Source: JAIBAJ01 sp965284645 (GTDB lineage: Bacteria > Bacteroidota > Bacteroidia > JAIBAJ01). Taken from it: DNA of 64,000 bases. The notes under the pieces are model-generated. The model saw nothing but the letters and a program-made list of their open reading frames with translations, did no database searches and was not told the DNA's origin. The stretch's first letter is position 1. The number at the start of each line of letters is the position of its first letter. The DNA lies in NCBI GenBank assembly GCA_965284645.1, contig OZ260106.1, positions 2,108,001 to 2,172,000 of the forward strand, given 5' to 3'. This document shows positions 51,713-60,906 of the stretch, in pieces. The position numbers were made by a program, and so were the translations under genes.

Positions 51713-51797
51713 GCTTTCGATAAGCACAAATTTCTACATACACATTGGATGGAAAGCATAAATTTCGATAAGATTTTAACAGGCCAATGCTAAAAAG

Positions 51798-52733
51798 CTA
51801 AGTCCTCATTTTCCCTCTTTTAATAAGGTAGGGAAGTAGAATTTGTTTGAATCCTTGGCTTATATCAGCCTCAACGAAATCGATATTAAACTGACCGCAT
51901 TTAAGCTTCAATTCGCTTAGGTTGGATGCTACTTGTTTGGTATAAAATTCTCTTACTTCATTGGGAAGAAGCTTAAGTTCCTCTCCGGTTTCGAGGTCGA
52001 CGAAACGATAAGGCCGGTTTTCAAATTTGAAATCCAGTTCGGTACTATTATCTACCGTATGGAATAGGATAACCTCATGTTTGTTGTGTTTGAGGTGTTG
52101 CAGTGCGGAGAAAAGTTCGTCAGTTTTTCCAACCCCGTCCAGCATATCGCTGAAAATGATTACCAAGGAGCGGCGGTGAATACTTTCAGCAATTTGATGA
52201 AGGCACTCTGCAGCATTGGTAGATTGTTTGGCTTTTTCTTTTCCGGTTTCTAGCAGTTTTTCCAATTCTAAGTAAAGCAATTTGCTATGCGTCACGCTGC
52301 TTTTGGCTGGAATTTGCTGAAAAACCTGGTTGTCAAATAGGCTTAACCCAAATGCATCTCTTTGTTTTTGAAGCATCAAAATCAAAGATGCAGCAGCATA
52401 AATCGAAAAACCAATTTTTGTTTTAGGGAAATCTTCCTTTTTTTGCGGAAAGGGAAAATACATCGAGGAGCTGGTGTCAATAACCAATTGGCACCTCAGG
52501 TTGGTTTCTTCTTCGTATCGTTTTACGAAAAGCTTGTCTGATCGGCCAAACAAGCGCCAATCAATATGTCGGGTGCTTTCACCGGCATTGTAAAGACGGT
52601 GTTCGGCAAATTCAACCGAAAAACCATGAAACGGACTTTTATGAAGACCTGTAATAAAGCCTTCTACCACCTGACGAGCGATAAACTCCAAGTGGCTGAT
52701 TTGTTGTATATCCGAACTAGTAACGTCTATCAT
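51798..52733 (-). CDS. DUF58 domain protein (MoxR-associated type)
   Basis: 311 residues from the ATG at 52733 (MIDVTSSDIQQISHLEFIAR). DUF58 hallmark GESTRHIDWRLFGRSDKLFV near 65-84, then a vWA-like domain with DTSSSMYFP (MIDAS-type D-x-S-x-S) near 98-106 and LVIIFSDMLD near 193. In Bacteroidota, DUF58 proteins sit beside MoxR ATPases and vWA/BatD-type genes and assist in envelope or stress complexes; here no MoxR gene is in sight. The protein is soluble, without a membrane anchor. Confidence 0.88.
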   Translation of the reverse strand: MIDVTSSDIQQISHLEFIARQVVEGFITGLHKSPFHGFSVEFAEHRLYNAGESTRHIDWRLFGRSDKLFVKRYEEETNLRCQLVIDTSSSMYFPFPQKKEDFPKTKIGFSIYAAASLILMLQKQRDAFGLSLFDNQVFQQIPAKSSVTHSKLLYLELEKLLETGKEKAKQSTNAAECLHQIAESIHRRSLVIIFSDMLDGVGKTDELFSALQHLKHNKHEVILFHTVDNSTELDFKFENRPYRFVDLETGEELKLLPNEVREFYTKQVASNLSELKLKCGQFNIDFVEADISQGFKQILLPYLIKRGKMRT

Positions 52734-52743
52734 TGAAATAGAA

Positions 52744-52772
52744 AGGGATGCTGCATCTTCATGCAACATCCC
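52744..52772 (-). terminator. trxA terminator
   Basis: GGGATG-TTGCAT / ATGCAG-CATCCC stem with a GAAG loop followed by TTTCTATTTC on the minus strand, just after the trxA stop (52790). Confidence 0.75.
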
Positions 52773-52789
52773 ATTACTTTTAGGCGAAA

Positions 52790-53110
52790 TTAATTGATTT
52801 GGGCGTCCAATTTACCGGCTAAAACCGTTTTTGGAACTGCACCAACTTGTTTGTCAACTACTTGTCCATTTTTGAAAACCAATAAAGTTGGGATGTTACG
52901 AATACCGAATTTCATGCTGATATTTGGATTGCTATCTACATCTACTTTACCAACTACTGCTTTTCCTTCGTAATCTTTAGAAAGTTCTTCAACGATTGGG
53001 CCTACCATTCTGCAAGGGCCGCACCATACTGCCCAAAAATCTACCAATACTGGTTTATCAGACTTCATAACGATTTCGTCGAAGTTTGCGTCTGTAAGTT
53101 CTAATGCCAT
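52790..53110 (-). CDS. trxA: Thioredoxin
   Basis: 106-residue cytosolic thioredoxin. VLVDFWAVWCGPCRMVGPIV near 21-40 holds the WCGPC active site, with the conserved cis-Pro in NIPTLLVFKNG near 73-83. It reduces protein disulfides (ribonucleotide reductase, peroxiredoxins, methionine sulfoxide reductase). Full length and no anchor; own promoter and terminator. Confidence 0.96.
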   Translation of the reverse strand: MALELTDANFDEIVMKSDKPVLVDFWAVWCGPCRMVGPIVEELSKDYEGKAVVGKVDVDSNPNISMKFGIRNIPTLLVFKNGQVVDKQVGAVPKTVLAGKLDAQIN

Positions 53111-53133
53111 AATTTATGTTGTTTAATATTTGA

Positions 53134-53141
53134 CAAAAGTA
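53134..53141 (-). promoter_or_regulatory. trxA -7 box
   Basis: TACTTTTG on the minus strand, 23 bases before the ATG at 53110. The -33 element is not obvious. Confidence 0.5.
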
Positions 53142-53212
53142 GGCCTTTATCCTCAGCTTGGTTGAATTGGGAAATGGCTTTAACATTATTTTTTAAACAA
53201 GGAAGGCGATAC

Positions 53213-54484
53213 TTATTCACTTTCCTTGTCTACCAGTACTTTCCCATTTAAAATAACTTTTTCTACCAAGTTAGAACCGAAACTATAGGGTAAAAAGGAA
53301 AGACTATTCATTTCTTTGGTAATAAATACATTGGCTTTTTTCCCTACTGCAATGCTTCCGTATTCTTTTTCCAATCCCATTGCATAGGCTGAATTTAAAG
53401 TGGCAGCGTTAATGGCTTCTTCGGGCAGCATTTTCAATAGTATACAAGCGAGGGAAAGCACAAATGGAAAGTTGCCGGAAGGTGACGAACCCGGGTTGAA
53501 ATCGGTTGCCAGAGCTAAAGGAAGTCCTTTTTCAAGCATTTTTCGGGCTGGTGGTGGACTAATTCTCAAAAAGAAGGCCGTTGAAGGCAACAGCGTAGGC
53601 ATGGTATCACTGTTCAATAAAACTTCCATTTCTTCGTCTCCTGTAAATTCCAGGTGATCAACAGACAAGGCAGCGTTTTTTACTCCAACTTGGATACCAC
53701 CAGAAAAATCCAGTTCGTTTGCATGGATTTTAGCTTGAAGTCCTATGGCTTTTCCGGCTTGCAATAGTCTGTCGGTTTCTTCAATGGTAAAAAATCCTTT
53801 GTCGCAGAATACATCGATATAATCCGCCAGTCCTTCTTTTTGAATGGTAGGCAGCATATCCTGAATAATCATATCAATGTATCCAGAGCGGTTTTCCTTG
53901 AATTCAAGCGGTAATGCATGGGCTCCTAAAAAGGTGGATTTGATTTTCACTGGCATGGTTTCTTTGAGCCTTTTAATCACCCTCAACATTTTCAATTCAC
54001 CTTCCACTGACAATCCGTAGCCACTTTTTATTTCAATGCATCCAGTTCCATAACCAATCATTTCAAATAGACGAGCTTTGGCGCTTTGGTACAATTCTTC
54101 TTCTGAAGCCAAAGCCAGTCTTTTAGCACTGTTTAGGATGCCTCCTCCTCGTTTGGCAATTTCTTCATAGCTCAATCCATTGATTTTGTCTACAAATTCT
54201 GTTTCTCTGCTTCCAGCATAAACAATATGGGTGTGAGGGTCGTTCCAGCAAGGTAAAACAAACTTACCTGTGGCATCGATTACTTCCAATCCATTCCAAT
54301 CGGATATGCCTTCCCAATCTTCCATTCTACCAAACCCCATAATTCTATCTTCCTCAAGGGCAAGCCAAGCATCTTCCAGTATTGGAAGGTTTTTCATTTC
54401 GGCCCCGCTTCGTTTCCTTAATCGAGTTTCAGTTTCAACCTGTACTAAACCCTTAATGTTTTTAATTAATAGTCGCCTTGTCAT
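53213..54484 (-). CDS. hutI: Imidazolonepropionase
   Basis: Histidine degradation step 3: hydrolyses 4-imidazolone-5-propanoate to N-formimino-glutamate. 423 residues. Amidohydrolase fold: metal-binding CWNDPHTHIVYAGSRETEF near 77-95, KRGGGILNSAKR near 110 (substrate loop), IEIKSGYGLSVEGELKMLRV near 149-168, HANELDFSGG near 242, and ALATDFNPGSSPSGN near 317 with the metal Asp. hutH, hutU and hutG are not in the window. Followed at 5 bases distance by a MazG-like gene (upstream on this strand). Confidence 0.95.
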   Translation of the reverse strand: MTRRLLIKNIKGLVQVETETRLRKRSGAEMKNLPILEDAWLALEEDRIMGFGRMEDWEGISDWNGLEVIDATGKFVLPCWNDPHTHIVYAGSRETEFVDKINGLSYEEIAKRGGGILNSAKRLALASEEELYQSAKARLFEMIGYGTGCIEIKSGYGLSVEGELKMLRVIKRLKETMPVKIKSTFLGAHALPLEFKENRSGYIDMIIQDMLPTIQKEGLADYIDVFCDKGFFTIEETDRLLQAGKAIGLQAKIHANELDFSGGIQVGVKNAALSVDHLEFTGDEEMEVLLNSDTMPTLLPSTAFFLRISPPPARKMLEKGLPLALATDFNPGSSPSGNFPFVLSLACILLKMLPEEAINAATLNSAYAMGLEKEYGSIAVGKKANVFITKEMNSLSFLPYSFGSNLVEKVILNGKVLVDKESE

Positions 54485-54489
54485 GGCTT

Positions 54490-54894
54490 TTAGGGATGTA
54501 AAATTGATTTGATATCGGGTTTGAAGTACTTTTCGCTTTTAAGGATTTTCCCATCTTCCCGAAAGATTGGTTTTCCATTTTCGTCCAATTTAGACATATT
54601 ACTTCGGTGGATTTCATCAAATACTTCTTCAATTTTATGTTGAAGTCCATGCCTTAAAATAGTGCCAAAAAGGATATACAGCTGGTCGCCCAATGCATCC
54701 GCTATTTCAACCAAATCGCCATTTTTACAGGCTTCTAAATATTCTTCATTCTCTTCCTTAATTAGATTGTAACGAAGCTGAAATTCGTTTTCTCCAACTT
54801 GGGCGGTTGGTTCATAACGGTTTCCAATTAAAAAGGTATCGTGGAATTCTGCTACCGAATTTATTTTATGGAGCAAGTGTACTTTTTCAGACAT
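54490..54894 (-). CDS. MazG/HisE-like nucleotide pyrophosphohydrolase
   Basis: 134 residues, all-helical NTP pyrophosphatase. Metal-binding EExxE...ExxD pattern: KEENEEYLEA near 47-56 and EIADALGDQLYIL near 62-74. The C-terminal HRSNMSKLDENGKPIFREDG segment is typical of the subgroup that hydrolyses canonical or modified dNTPs, as in phage/bacterial MazG-like proteins. A housecleaning role is the best guess. It lies between the lipoprotein at 54898 (3-base gap) and hutI (5-base gap), one transcript. Confidence 0.85.
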   Translation of the reverse strand: MSEKVHLLHKINSVAEFHDTFLIGNRYEPTAQVGENEFQLRYNLIKEENEEYLEACKNGDLVEIADALGDQLYILFGTILRHGLQHKIEEVFDEIHRSNMSKLDENGKPIFREDGKILKSEKYFKPDIKSILHP

Positions 54895-54897
54895 GGT

Positions 54898-55698
54898 TTA
54901 ATGGTAATAAAACTGCTCGAAGTTATCCAAGCTTGTGTTGGGTCGGGTATAGATTTTTTTAACTAATTGACCCGAGTTGTCAAGAATAAAATCCGTTTTC
55001 TGCAACAGGACATTGTTTATCCCAAGAATTTCTTCATAGAGTAGTTGTCCGTTCCCATTGATCTTTTGGGTTATTTGTCCAACTTTTTTTCCTTTTGAGT
55101 CTAATTTTCTTTCAATAAGAAATCCGTTATTGGAACTTGAAAAGACGGATTGGCTATCCAATAGATTATTCACATTGTAATAGAGTATTTTATAAAGTAA
55201 CTCAGAATTGTTATAGAAGAAATAACGTTTTGTTACTTGAAGGTTTCCATTCAAAAAGACCTGAACGCTATCCAGTTGTTTGCTATAAAAAAACTGGCTC
55301 CTTTCTACCTGAAAGCCTCCATTTTGCAAATTGTATTGAGTCGAAGTAACCAAACTATCCGTTGCATTATAAATGTTGATTAATTTGGATTTGAGCTTTT
55401 CCTCTTCATTCCAAAGGTAGGTGCTATCCAAGCGTACTCCAGTATAATAGCGCAACAGAATTCCTTGGCTTTTTTCATTCGGATCAAGGAAGTTTTCTTG
55501 AGCTATTTTGGACTCCTTGTTATATATGTATTTGACATATCCTGCAGGTTTTCCGTTTTGGACAATGATTTTCTTACAAAGCAAACCAGTTAAAAGCGGA
55601 TTTTCTTCGCAAGGCAGAAATTGATCCGTTTGACAGGAATTTAGTCCGATCGAAAGGCCTACAAGTAGGGTGAATATACAAGGAAGGTAGGTTTTCAC
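54898..55698 (-). CDS. Putative lipoprotein with repeated N-L-Y/K-Y segments
   Basis: 266 residues. Lipoprotein signal MKTYLPCIFTLLVGLSIGLN with Cys22 in LNSCQTD. The mature part has loosely repeated beta segments of about 20-25 residues (YVKYIYNKESKIAQE, RYYTGVRLDSTYLWNEEEKL, KRYFFYNNSELLYKILYYN), reminiscent of MORN/YD-type repeats. Such proteins are exported surface or periplasmic proteins with unknown function. First gene of the transcript with the pyrophosphohydrolase and hutI; a bidirectional terminator precedes it. Confidence 0.65.
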   Translation of the reverse strand: MKTYLPCIFTLLVGLSIGLNSCQTDQFLPCEENPLLTGLLCKKIIVQNGKPAGYVKYIYNKESKIAQENFLDPNEKSQGILLRYYTGVRLDSTYLWNEEEKLKSKLINIYNATDSLVTSTQYNLQNGGFQVERSQFFYSKQLDSVQVFLNGNLQVTKRYFFYNNSELLYKILYYNVNNLLDSQSVFSSSNNGFLIERKLDSKGKKVGQITQKINGNGQLLYEEILGINNVLLQKTDFILDNSGQLVKKIYTRPNTSLDNFEQFYYH

Positions 55699-55715
55699 AA
55701 AGCGATTTTCTCTAT

Positions 55716-55750
55716 AAAAAAAGCCGCACCAATGGTACGGCTTTTTCTTT
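55716..55750. terminator. Terminator of acn
   Basis: AAAAAGCCG-ACC / GGT-CGGCTTTTT stem with an AAT loop. On the minus strand it lies just after the acn stop (55765). It also lies between acn and the lipoprotein start (55698), so the latter needs its own promoter. Confidence 0.85.
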
Positions 55751-55764
55751 TATAAAGGGTTAAA

Positions 55765-58029
55765 TTAAGCGATTTGCTTTTTGATAATGTTCAAGGCAGC
55801 ACCTGCTTTAAACCATTCAATTTGTCCTTCGTTGTAGCTATGCCCAACACTGATTTCTTCTTTGCTTCCATCGGCGTGGTTTAGAACAAGAGTCAAAGGA
55901 ACCCCCGGAGCGAAACTTGTCAATCCAATAATATCGAAGGTGTCGTTTTCTTGGATTTTGTTATAATCGTCCTTGTTCGTAAAGGTCAAGGCTAGCATTC
56001 CTTGTTTTTTCAAATTGGTTTCGTGGATCCGTGCAAATGATTTCACTAGAATAGCACGTACACCTAAGAAACGTGGTTCCATGGCGGCATGTTCACGACT
56101 AGAGCCTTCTCCATAGTTTTCATCCCCAACAACGATTGAACCGATTCCTGCTGCTTTGTAGGCGCGCTGAACTTGAGGTACTTCACCATATTCTCCTGTC
56201 AACTGATTTTTTACACTGTTGATTTTTTCATTGAAGAGGTTGGTTGCACCAATCAAAAGGTTGTTGCTGATATTGTCTAAGTGACCGCGGAATTTCAACC
56301 ATGGTCCAGCCATTGAGATATGGTCGGTGGTACATTTTCCTTTGGCTTTGATTAATAGTTTCAAACCTTTCAAGTCGGTTCCTTCCCAAGGTTGGAAAGA
56401 ATCCAATAATTGCAAACGAGTAGAGGTAGGACTTACAACAACTTGCACTCCAGAACCATCTGCAGCTGGAGCTTGGTATCCTGCGTCTTCAACTGCAAAA
56501 CCTCTTGTAGGTAATTCGTCACCTACCGGAGCATCCAATTTTACTTTTTCACCTTTTTCATTTGTTAAAAAATCAGTAACCGGATTAAAGGTAAGGTCAC
56601 CAGCAATGGCCAAGGCCGTTACTAATTCAGGTGAGGCAACAAAAGCGTGTGTATTTGGGTTCCCATCTTGACGGGCTTGGAAGTTACGGTTGAAAGAGTG
56701 TACAATGGTGTTTTTCTCTTTTTTCTCGGCACCTACACGACTCCACATTCCGATACAAGGTCCACAGGCATTGGCAAATACTTTTGCACCTATTTCGTCA
56801 AAGGTTTCGATAAAACCATCGCGATCAATAGTGTAACGCACCAATTCAGAACCGGGAGTAATGGTGAATTCTGCTTTAGTTTTAAGGTTTTTTGCAGCAA
56901 CTTGTTTAGCCAATGAAGCAGCACGGGAAATATCTTCATACGAAGAGTTGGTGCAACTTCCAATCAAACCAACTTCTACTGTGGTTGGCCATCCATTTGC
57001 AGCAGCTACTTCTTTCATTTTTGAAATTGGCGTAGCTAAATCTGGAGAAAAAGGACCATTTATATAAGGTTCCAATTCGTCCAAGTTTATTTCGATTAAT
57101 TGGTCGAAATAGGCTTCTGGGTTAGCATAAACCTCAGCATCAGCATTTAAATGTTCTTTAACAGCATTGGCTAATTCTGCTACATCTGCACGGTTGGTTG
57201 CTTTAAGGTAACGTTCCATAGAGGCGTCGTAACCGAAAGTAGAGGTAGTAGCTCCGATTTCAGCACCCATATTACAAATAGTGCCTTTGCCTGTGCAGCT
57301 TAGTGCTTCTGCTCCTTCGCCAAAGTATTCAACAATACAACCAGTTCCTCCTTTTACAGTAAGGATACCAGCTACTTTAAGAATAATATCCTTGGCTGAG
57401 GCCCATCCATTCAATTTGCCGGTCAATTTTACACCGATTAATTTTGGGAATTTTAGCTCCCAAGGAAGTCCTGCCATCACGTCGCAGGCATCAGCACCAC
57501 CAACACCAATTGCCAACATACCTAAACCACCCGCATTTACAGTGTGCGAATCGGTACCAATAATCATTCCTCCAGGAAATGCGTAATTTTCAAGCATTAC
57601 TTGGTGAATGATACCCGCACCTGGTTTCCAAAAACCAATTCCATATTTGTTGGATACCGAAGCCAGGAAATCATAAACCTCTTTTGATTCTGCATTCGCA
57701 AAAGCAAGGTCAGATACGGCTTCATTTTTGGCGGTAATAAGGTGATCGCAATGCACTGTAGAAGGTACAGCAACTTTTGGACGACCAGCTTGCATAAACT
57801 GCAACAAGGCCATTTGCGCTGTTGCATCTTGCATGGTTACACGATCAGGATTGAAATCTACATAATCTTTACCACGACTGAAGGCTGTGGATGCCAAACC
57901 ATCAGAAAGGTGAGCATAAAGGATTTTTTCTGTTAGGGTCAAAGGGCGACCAACTACTTTACGAGCAGCTGCAACGCGCTCCGGTAGACGGCTGTAAACC
58001 GTTTTGATCATGTCAATGTCGAATGCCAT
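55765..58029 (-). CDS. acn: Aconitate hydratase, mitochondrial type
   Basis: Isomerises citrate to isocitrate in the TCA cycle. 754 residues, the mitochondrial (AcnA-like, about 755 aa) type rather than the 890-residue bacterial form. 4Fe-4S ligand cysteines are in VGLIGSCTNSSYEDISRA near 352 and ANACGPCIGMW near 414. HCDHLITA near 93-100, GTDSHTVNAGG near 157 and GEGSSREHAAMEPR near 640 are active-site segments. Monocistronic, strong promoter and terminator. Confidence 0.96.
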   Translation of the reverse strand: MAFDIDMIKTVYSRLPERVAAARKVVGRPLTLTEKILYAHLSDGLASTAFSRGKDYVDFNPDRVTMQDATAQMALLQFMQAGRPKVAVPSTVHCDHLITAKNEAVSDLAFANAESKEVYDFLASVSNKYGIGFWKPGAGIIHQVMLENYAFPGGMIIGTDSHTVNAGGLGMLAIGVGGADACDVMAGLPWELKFPKLIGVKLTGKLNGWASAKDIILKVAGILTVKGGTGCIVEYFGEGAEALSCTGKGTICNMGAEIGATTSTFGYDASMERYLKATNRADVAELANAVKEHLNADAEVYANPEAYFDQLIEINLDELEPYINGPFSPDLATPISKMKEVAAANGWPTTVEVGLIGSCTNSSYEDISRAASLAKQVAAKNLKTKAEFTITPGSELVRYTIDRDGFIETFDEIGAKVFANACGPCIGMWSRVGAEKKEKNTIVHSFNRNFQARQDGNPNTHAFVASPELVTALAIAGDLTFNPVTDFLTNEKGEKVKLDAPVGDELPTRGFAVEDAGYQAPAADGSGVQVVVSPTSTRLQLLDSFQPWEGTDLKGLKLLIKAKGKCTTDHISMAGPWLKFRGHLDNISNNLLIGATNLFNEKINSVKNQLTGEYGEVPQVQRAYKAAGIGSIVVGDENYGEGSSREHAAMEPRFLGVRAILVKSFARIHETNLKKQGMLALTFTNKDDYNKIQENDTFDIIGLTSFAPGVPLTLVLNHADGSKEEISVGHSYNEGQIEWFKAGAALNIIKKQIA

Positions 58030-58097
58030 GTGGGTATAGTTTAGTTAAGTTGTTTTCGAAATTAAAGAACCAAATCCTACGCAAGGATTTTCGGGTG

Positions 58098-58128
58098 CAA
58101 AAGTACGGCTATGTTGGCAGTTTTCAAA
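58098..58128 (-). promoter_or_regulatory. acn promoter
   Basis: On the minus strand: TTTG, 19-base spacer, TACTTTTG (58105-58098), the best -33/-7 match in the window. The leader is about 60-65 bases, much longer than for hisS or lysS. Confidence 0.7.
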
Positions 58129-58206
58129 ATGGAATTTGGTAAAAAATAATAGCGGTTTTTTTAACCATTTTTAGTTTGAATTCATGCCTCAAACTAACAA
58201 TTTGTT

Positions 58207-58716
58207 TTACTTCCTTTTGAAAATGGGAACCGTACTGCAGGCCTCACCATACATGATGGATTTTGCAAAAGGTTTGAGCAAACTTGTAATCTCCAAATAA
58301 GCAGATGCCGGCACCGGGAATTTACTACAGCCTTTGATAATTATTCGCTGATCTTTAAATGGCTCTAAATCAAGTTTTTTTAAAGCATCATGAAAAATGA
58401 TTTCCTCTAGTTTATTCAAATCTCCAAAAACCACTTGTTTGGCAAATGGTTCCAATGCCGCCGAAACCAGCATAAATGCCCAAACAGGAACAATGGCATC
58501 TGCCGAACAATAAACAGCGACAAATTTACCTTGATACGCCGACCAATCGTTTTTTGAAATGAATTCCCTAAAGTCTTTTTCTTTCAGTATCAAACCTTGC
58601 CATAGGTAATCTTTAAGATCAAATGAAACGCGCTCTTGTTTTGGATAATAGTCCTCTAAATTGAAATTGACTAATCCGCTTTGATCTACCTTATTGATAA
58701 TTTCTTGCTCCTGCAT
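58207..58716 (-). CDS. DUF2480 family protein
   Basis: 169 residues from the ATG at 58716 (MQEQEIINKVDQSGLVNFNL); the frame extends 10 codons upstream into the rseP end. Matches the Bacteroidota-only DUF2480 pattern: FDLKDYLWQGLILKEKDFRE, VAVYCSADAIVPVWAFMLVS, IIIKGCSKFPVPASAYLEIT, and AKSIMYGEACSTVPIFKRK. Cys residues in CSADAIVP, KGCSK and GEACS are conserved in position. Function unknown; it starts just after rseP. Confidence 0.9.
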   Translation of the reverse strand: MQEQEIINKVDQSGLVNFNLEDYYPKQERVSFDLKDYLWQGLILKEKDFREFISKNDWSAYQGKFVAVYCSADAIVPVWAFMLVSAALEPFAKQVVFGDLNKLEEIIFHDALKKLDLEPFKDQRIIIKGCSKFPVPASAYLEITSLLKPFAKSIMYGEACSTVPIFKRK

Positions 58717-58724
58717 AAAATTAC

Positions 58725-60059
58725 TTAGAATTGATTGGTAGCCCACCTATACAAGTCGTTTCCATTGGCAAAAATCATCAATGAAAACAACAAGGCCATA
58801 CCAGCATATTGGGCATATTCCATAAATTTCTCACTAGGTTTTTTCCCTACAATCATTTCGTACAGCAAAAACATCACATGGCCTCCATCCAAGGCCGGAA
58901 TAGGAAGGATGTTCATGATGGCCAAAACAATGGAAAAGAAAGCTGTAATGTTCCAAAAATGCTCCCAATCCCAAGTGGAAGAGAATATTCGGCCCATTGA
59001 AGCAAAACCTCCAACACTTTCATATCCCTTGATTTTTGGAGAAAAAATTAATTTAAATTGCTTAATATAGTTTTCAAAGGTGGTAACAGCCTTTTCAATT
59101 CCTTTTGGAAAACTCTCTAAAAGGGAATAATGAACCACCTTCAATTGGAAAACCTTATCATAAGATACAGGAAAAACACCCATATATCCAGTCTGAGGTA
59201 AGTGGAATTTAAGCTCAACCGGATTGCCCGATCTAACCACCGTAACTGAAATTGTTTTATCTTTTTGCTCATTTAAAATACCTCTTGCTTCATCAAAAAA
59301 GGTAATAGGTGTACCATTGATGGCTACAATTTGGTCATTTTGTTTCATTCCGGCATTTTTGGCTGGTGAAACGCTCGTAAAATCGCCAACTGTAAATGGA
59401 ATCCTCGGATCGATGAATCCCATATTTCTCGATTTCACAATTTCAATTTTCGCTTCGTCAGTTATGTGGATATCCATTGACTTTCCATCCCGAATGATCT
59501 GAATTCTATCTGCTTCGTTTAGCAGAATCTCTTTGTAAATTTGGTTGAAAGTCTCAATTTTCTTGCGTTGTACGGAGACTATCTGGTCACCGTTTCTCAA
59601 ACCCATATTGTATCCGATGGAATCCACCATAATTCCATATTTGGCATTTTCAATCGGTAAATACGTCTCCCCATAATAGAACATTATTCCTGCATAAATC
59701 GCAATACCTAAAATGACATTTACTGTCACCCCTCCAACCATGATGATAAGTCTTTGCCAAGCTGGTTTGCTTCTGAATTCCCAAGGCTCGGGCTCCCTAT
59801 TAAGAAACTCCTTGTCAACACTTTCATCAATCATTCCGGCTATTTTAACATAACCTCCCAACGGTATCCAACCTATTCCATATTCAGTGTCCCCTTTTTT
59901 GAATTTGAAAATCGAAAAATAAGGGTCAAAAAAGAGATAAAATTTCTCTACCCTAGTTTTAAACCATTTTGCTGGTAAGAAATGCCCTAATTCATGTAGA
60001 CCAATCAGAATCGAAAGGCTGAGGATTAATTGGGCGGCTTTTATTAAAAATTCAGTCAT
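58725..60059 (-). CDS. rseP: Site-2 protease RseP
   Basis: 444-residue intramembrane zinc protease. The first helix holds HELGHFLPAKWF (HExxH at about 22-26), the last helices hold NILPIPALDGGHVMFLLYE with the LDG metal Asp, and two PDZ domains lie between (GLRNGDQIVSV near 146 and GMKQNDQIVAINGTPITF near 225). It cuts anti-sigma factors or signal peptides in the inner membrane. A TATCTTTG box at 60090-60083 sits 23 bases before the ATG. DUF2480 follows downstream and may be cotranscribed. Confidence 0.95.
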   Translation of the reverse strand: MTEFLIKAAQLILSLSILIGLHELGHFLPAKWFKTRVEKFYLFFDPYFSIFKFKKGDTEYGIGWIPLGGYVKIAGMIDESVDKEFLNREPEPWEFRSKPAWQRLIIMVGGVTVNVILGIAIYAGIMFYYGETYLPIENAKYGIMVDSIGYNMGLRNGDQIVSVQRKKIETFNQIYKEILLNEADRIQIIRDGKSMDIHITDEAKIEIVKSRNMGFIDPRIPFTVGDFTSVSPAKNAGMKQNDQIVAINGTPITFFDEARGILNEQKDKTISVTVVRSGNPVELKFHLPQTGYMGVFPVSYDKVFQLKVVHYSLLESFPKGIEKAVTTFENYIKQFKLIFSPKIKGYESVGGFASMGRIFSSTWDWEHFWNITAFFSIVLAIMNILPIPALDGGHVMFLLYEMIVGKKPSEKFMEYAQYAGMALLFSLMIFANGNDLYRWATNQF

Positions 60060-60170
60060 TATTTACTTTTACCTAAGGGCGGCAAAGATACAAGAGTAAT
60101 TGAGGAATTTTTCCTAAAATTTACTATCAAAAAATTTAGAAATTAATCCAAAACTAAAAAGTACTTATTG

Positions 60171-60806
60171 CTAGGCAATACTTGTTTTGGGACTTTCCTC
60201 CGACACCGATTTAATAAACCATACCATCAAATTTAGTAATATCCCAAATAAAATAGTCATTCCCCAAGTTCTCTCATGCGAAAAGGGATGTACAAACCGA
60301 ATAATTATATCCTGTCCGAGGGTAAATGGATGTTGGAGGATATCCCATGAATTCCATCTCAAAAACCTGCCCAAATAAATACCAAAACCAGCCAAGAATA
60401 AACTACCCGACATGATTAATTTCCCCAAAATCGACCCTACTTCCGCTTCCAAACGCTTTTCTACATCTAAAAAACTATAGAAACCAAACATCAACCCAGT
60501 CCAAGCAAACGATAAAATCATCAGTAAATCAAACCAGATTTCCCCTAATTGCCTATGCTTTAAATGGAATAGGTCAGTTAAAATGTAGGGAGCATTGGGG
60601 AAAAACAAAAGCCAAATACCAAATAAACCAAAGCTCGCCCATTTACTCCTTGAATTCTGTAACAAATTGGATACAAAATACGGAACCGCAGCAAGAAAGA
60701 GGTTCCAAAGTAAAAAGACAAACATGAACGACTCTAAAAAGGTCATTCGAAATAACAATAAACTGAAGCAAAAGAGGGAGGAGATTCCTAAAAGGGTAGT
60801 ACGCAT
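60171..60806 (-). CDS. DUF1361 membrane protein
   Basis: 211 residues, about six membrane helices. DUF1361 pattern: FGIWLLFFPNAPYILTDLFH near 65-84 and WFDLLMILSFAWTGLMFGFY near 91-110, then FGIYLGRFLRWNSWDI near 140. No function is established for the family. Own gene without close neighbours; the start is preceded by an A/T run. Confidence 0.88.
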   Translation of the reverse strand: MRTTLLGISSLFCFSLLLFRMTFLESFMFVFLLWNLFLAAVPYFVSNLLQNSRSKWASFGLFGIWLLFFPNAPYILTDLFHLKHRQLGEIWFDLLMILSFAWTGLMFGFYSFLDVEKRLEAEVGSILGKLIMSGSLFLAGFGIYLGRFLRWNSWDILQHPFTLGQDIIIRFVHPFSHERTWGMTILFGILLNLMVWFIKSVSEESPKTSIA

Positions 60807-60906
60807 TTTTTTTTGTTTGCAAAGGAAACGTCAACTTCTGGCTGCTGGTATATCGGCCATGTTAAAAAATAAAAAATGAAAACAGTAGAAATGTTAACAG
60901 TGCGGT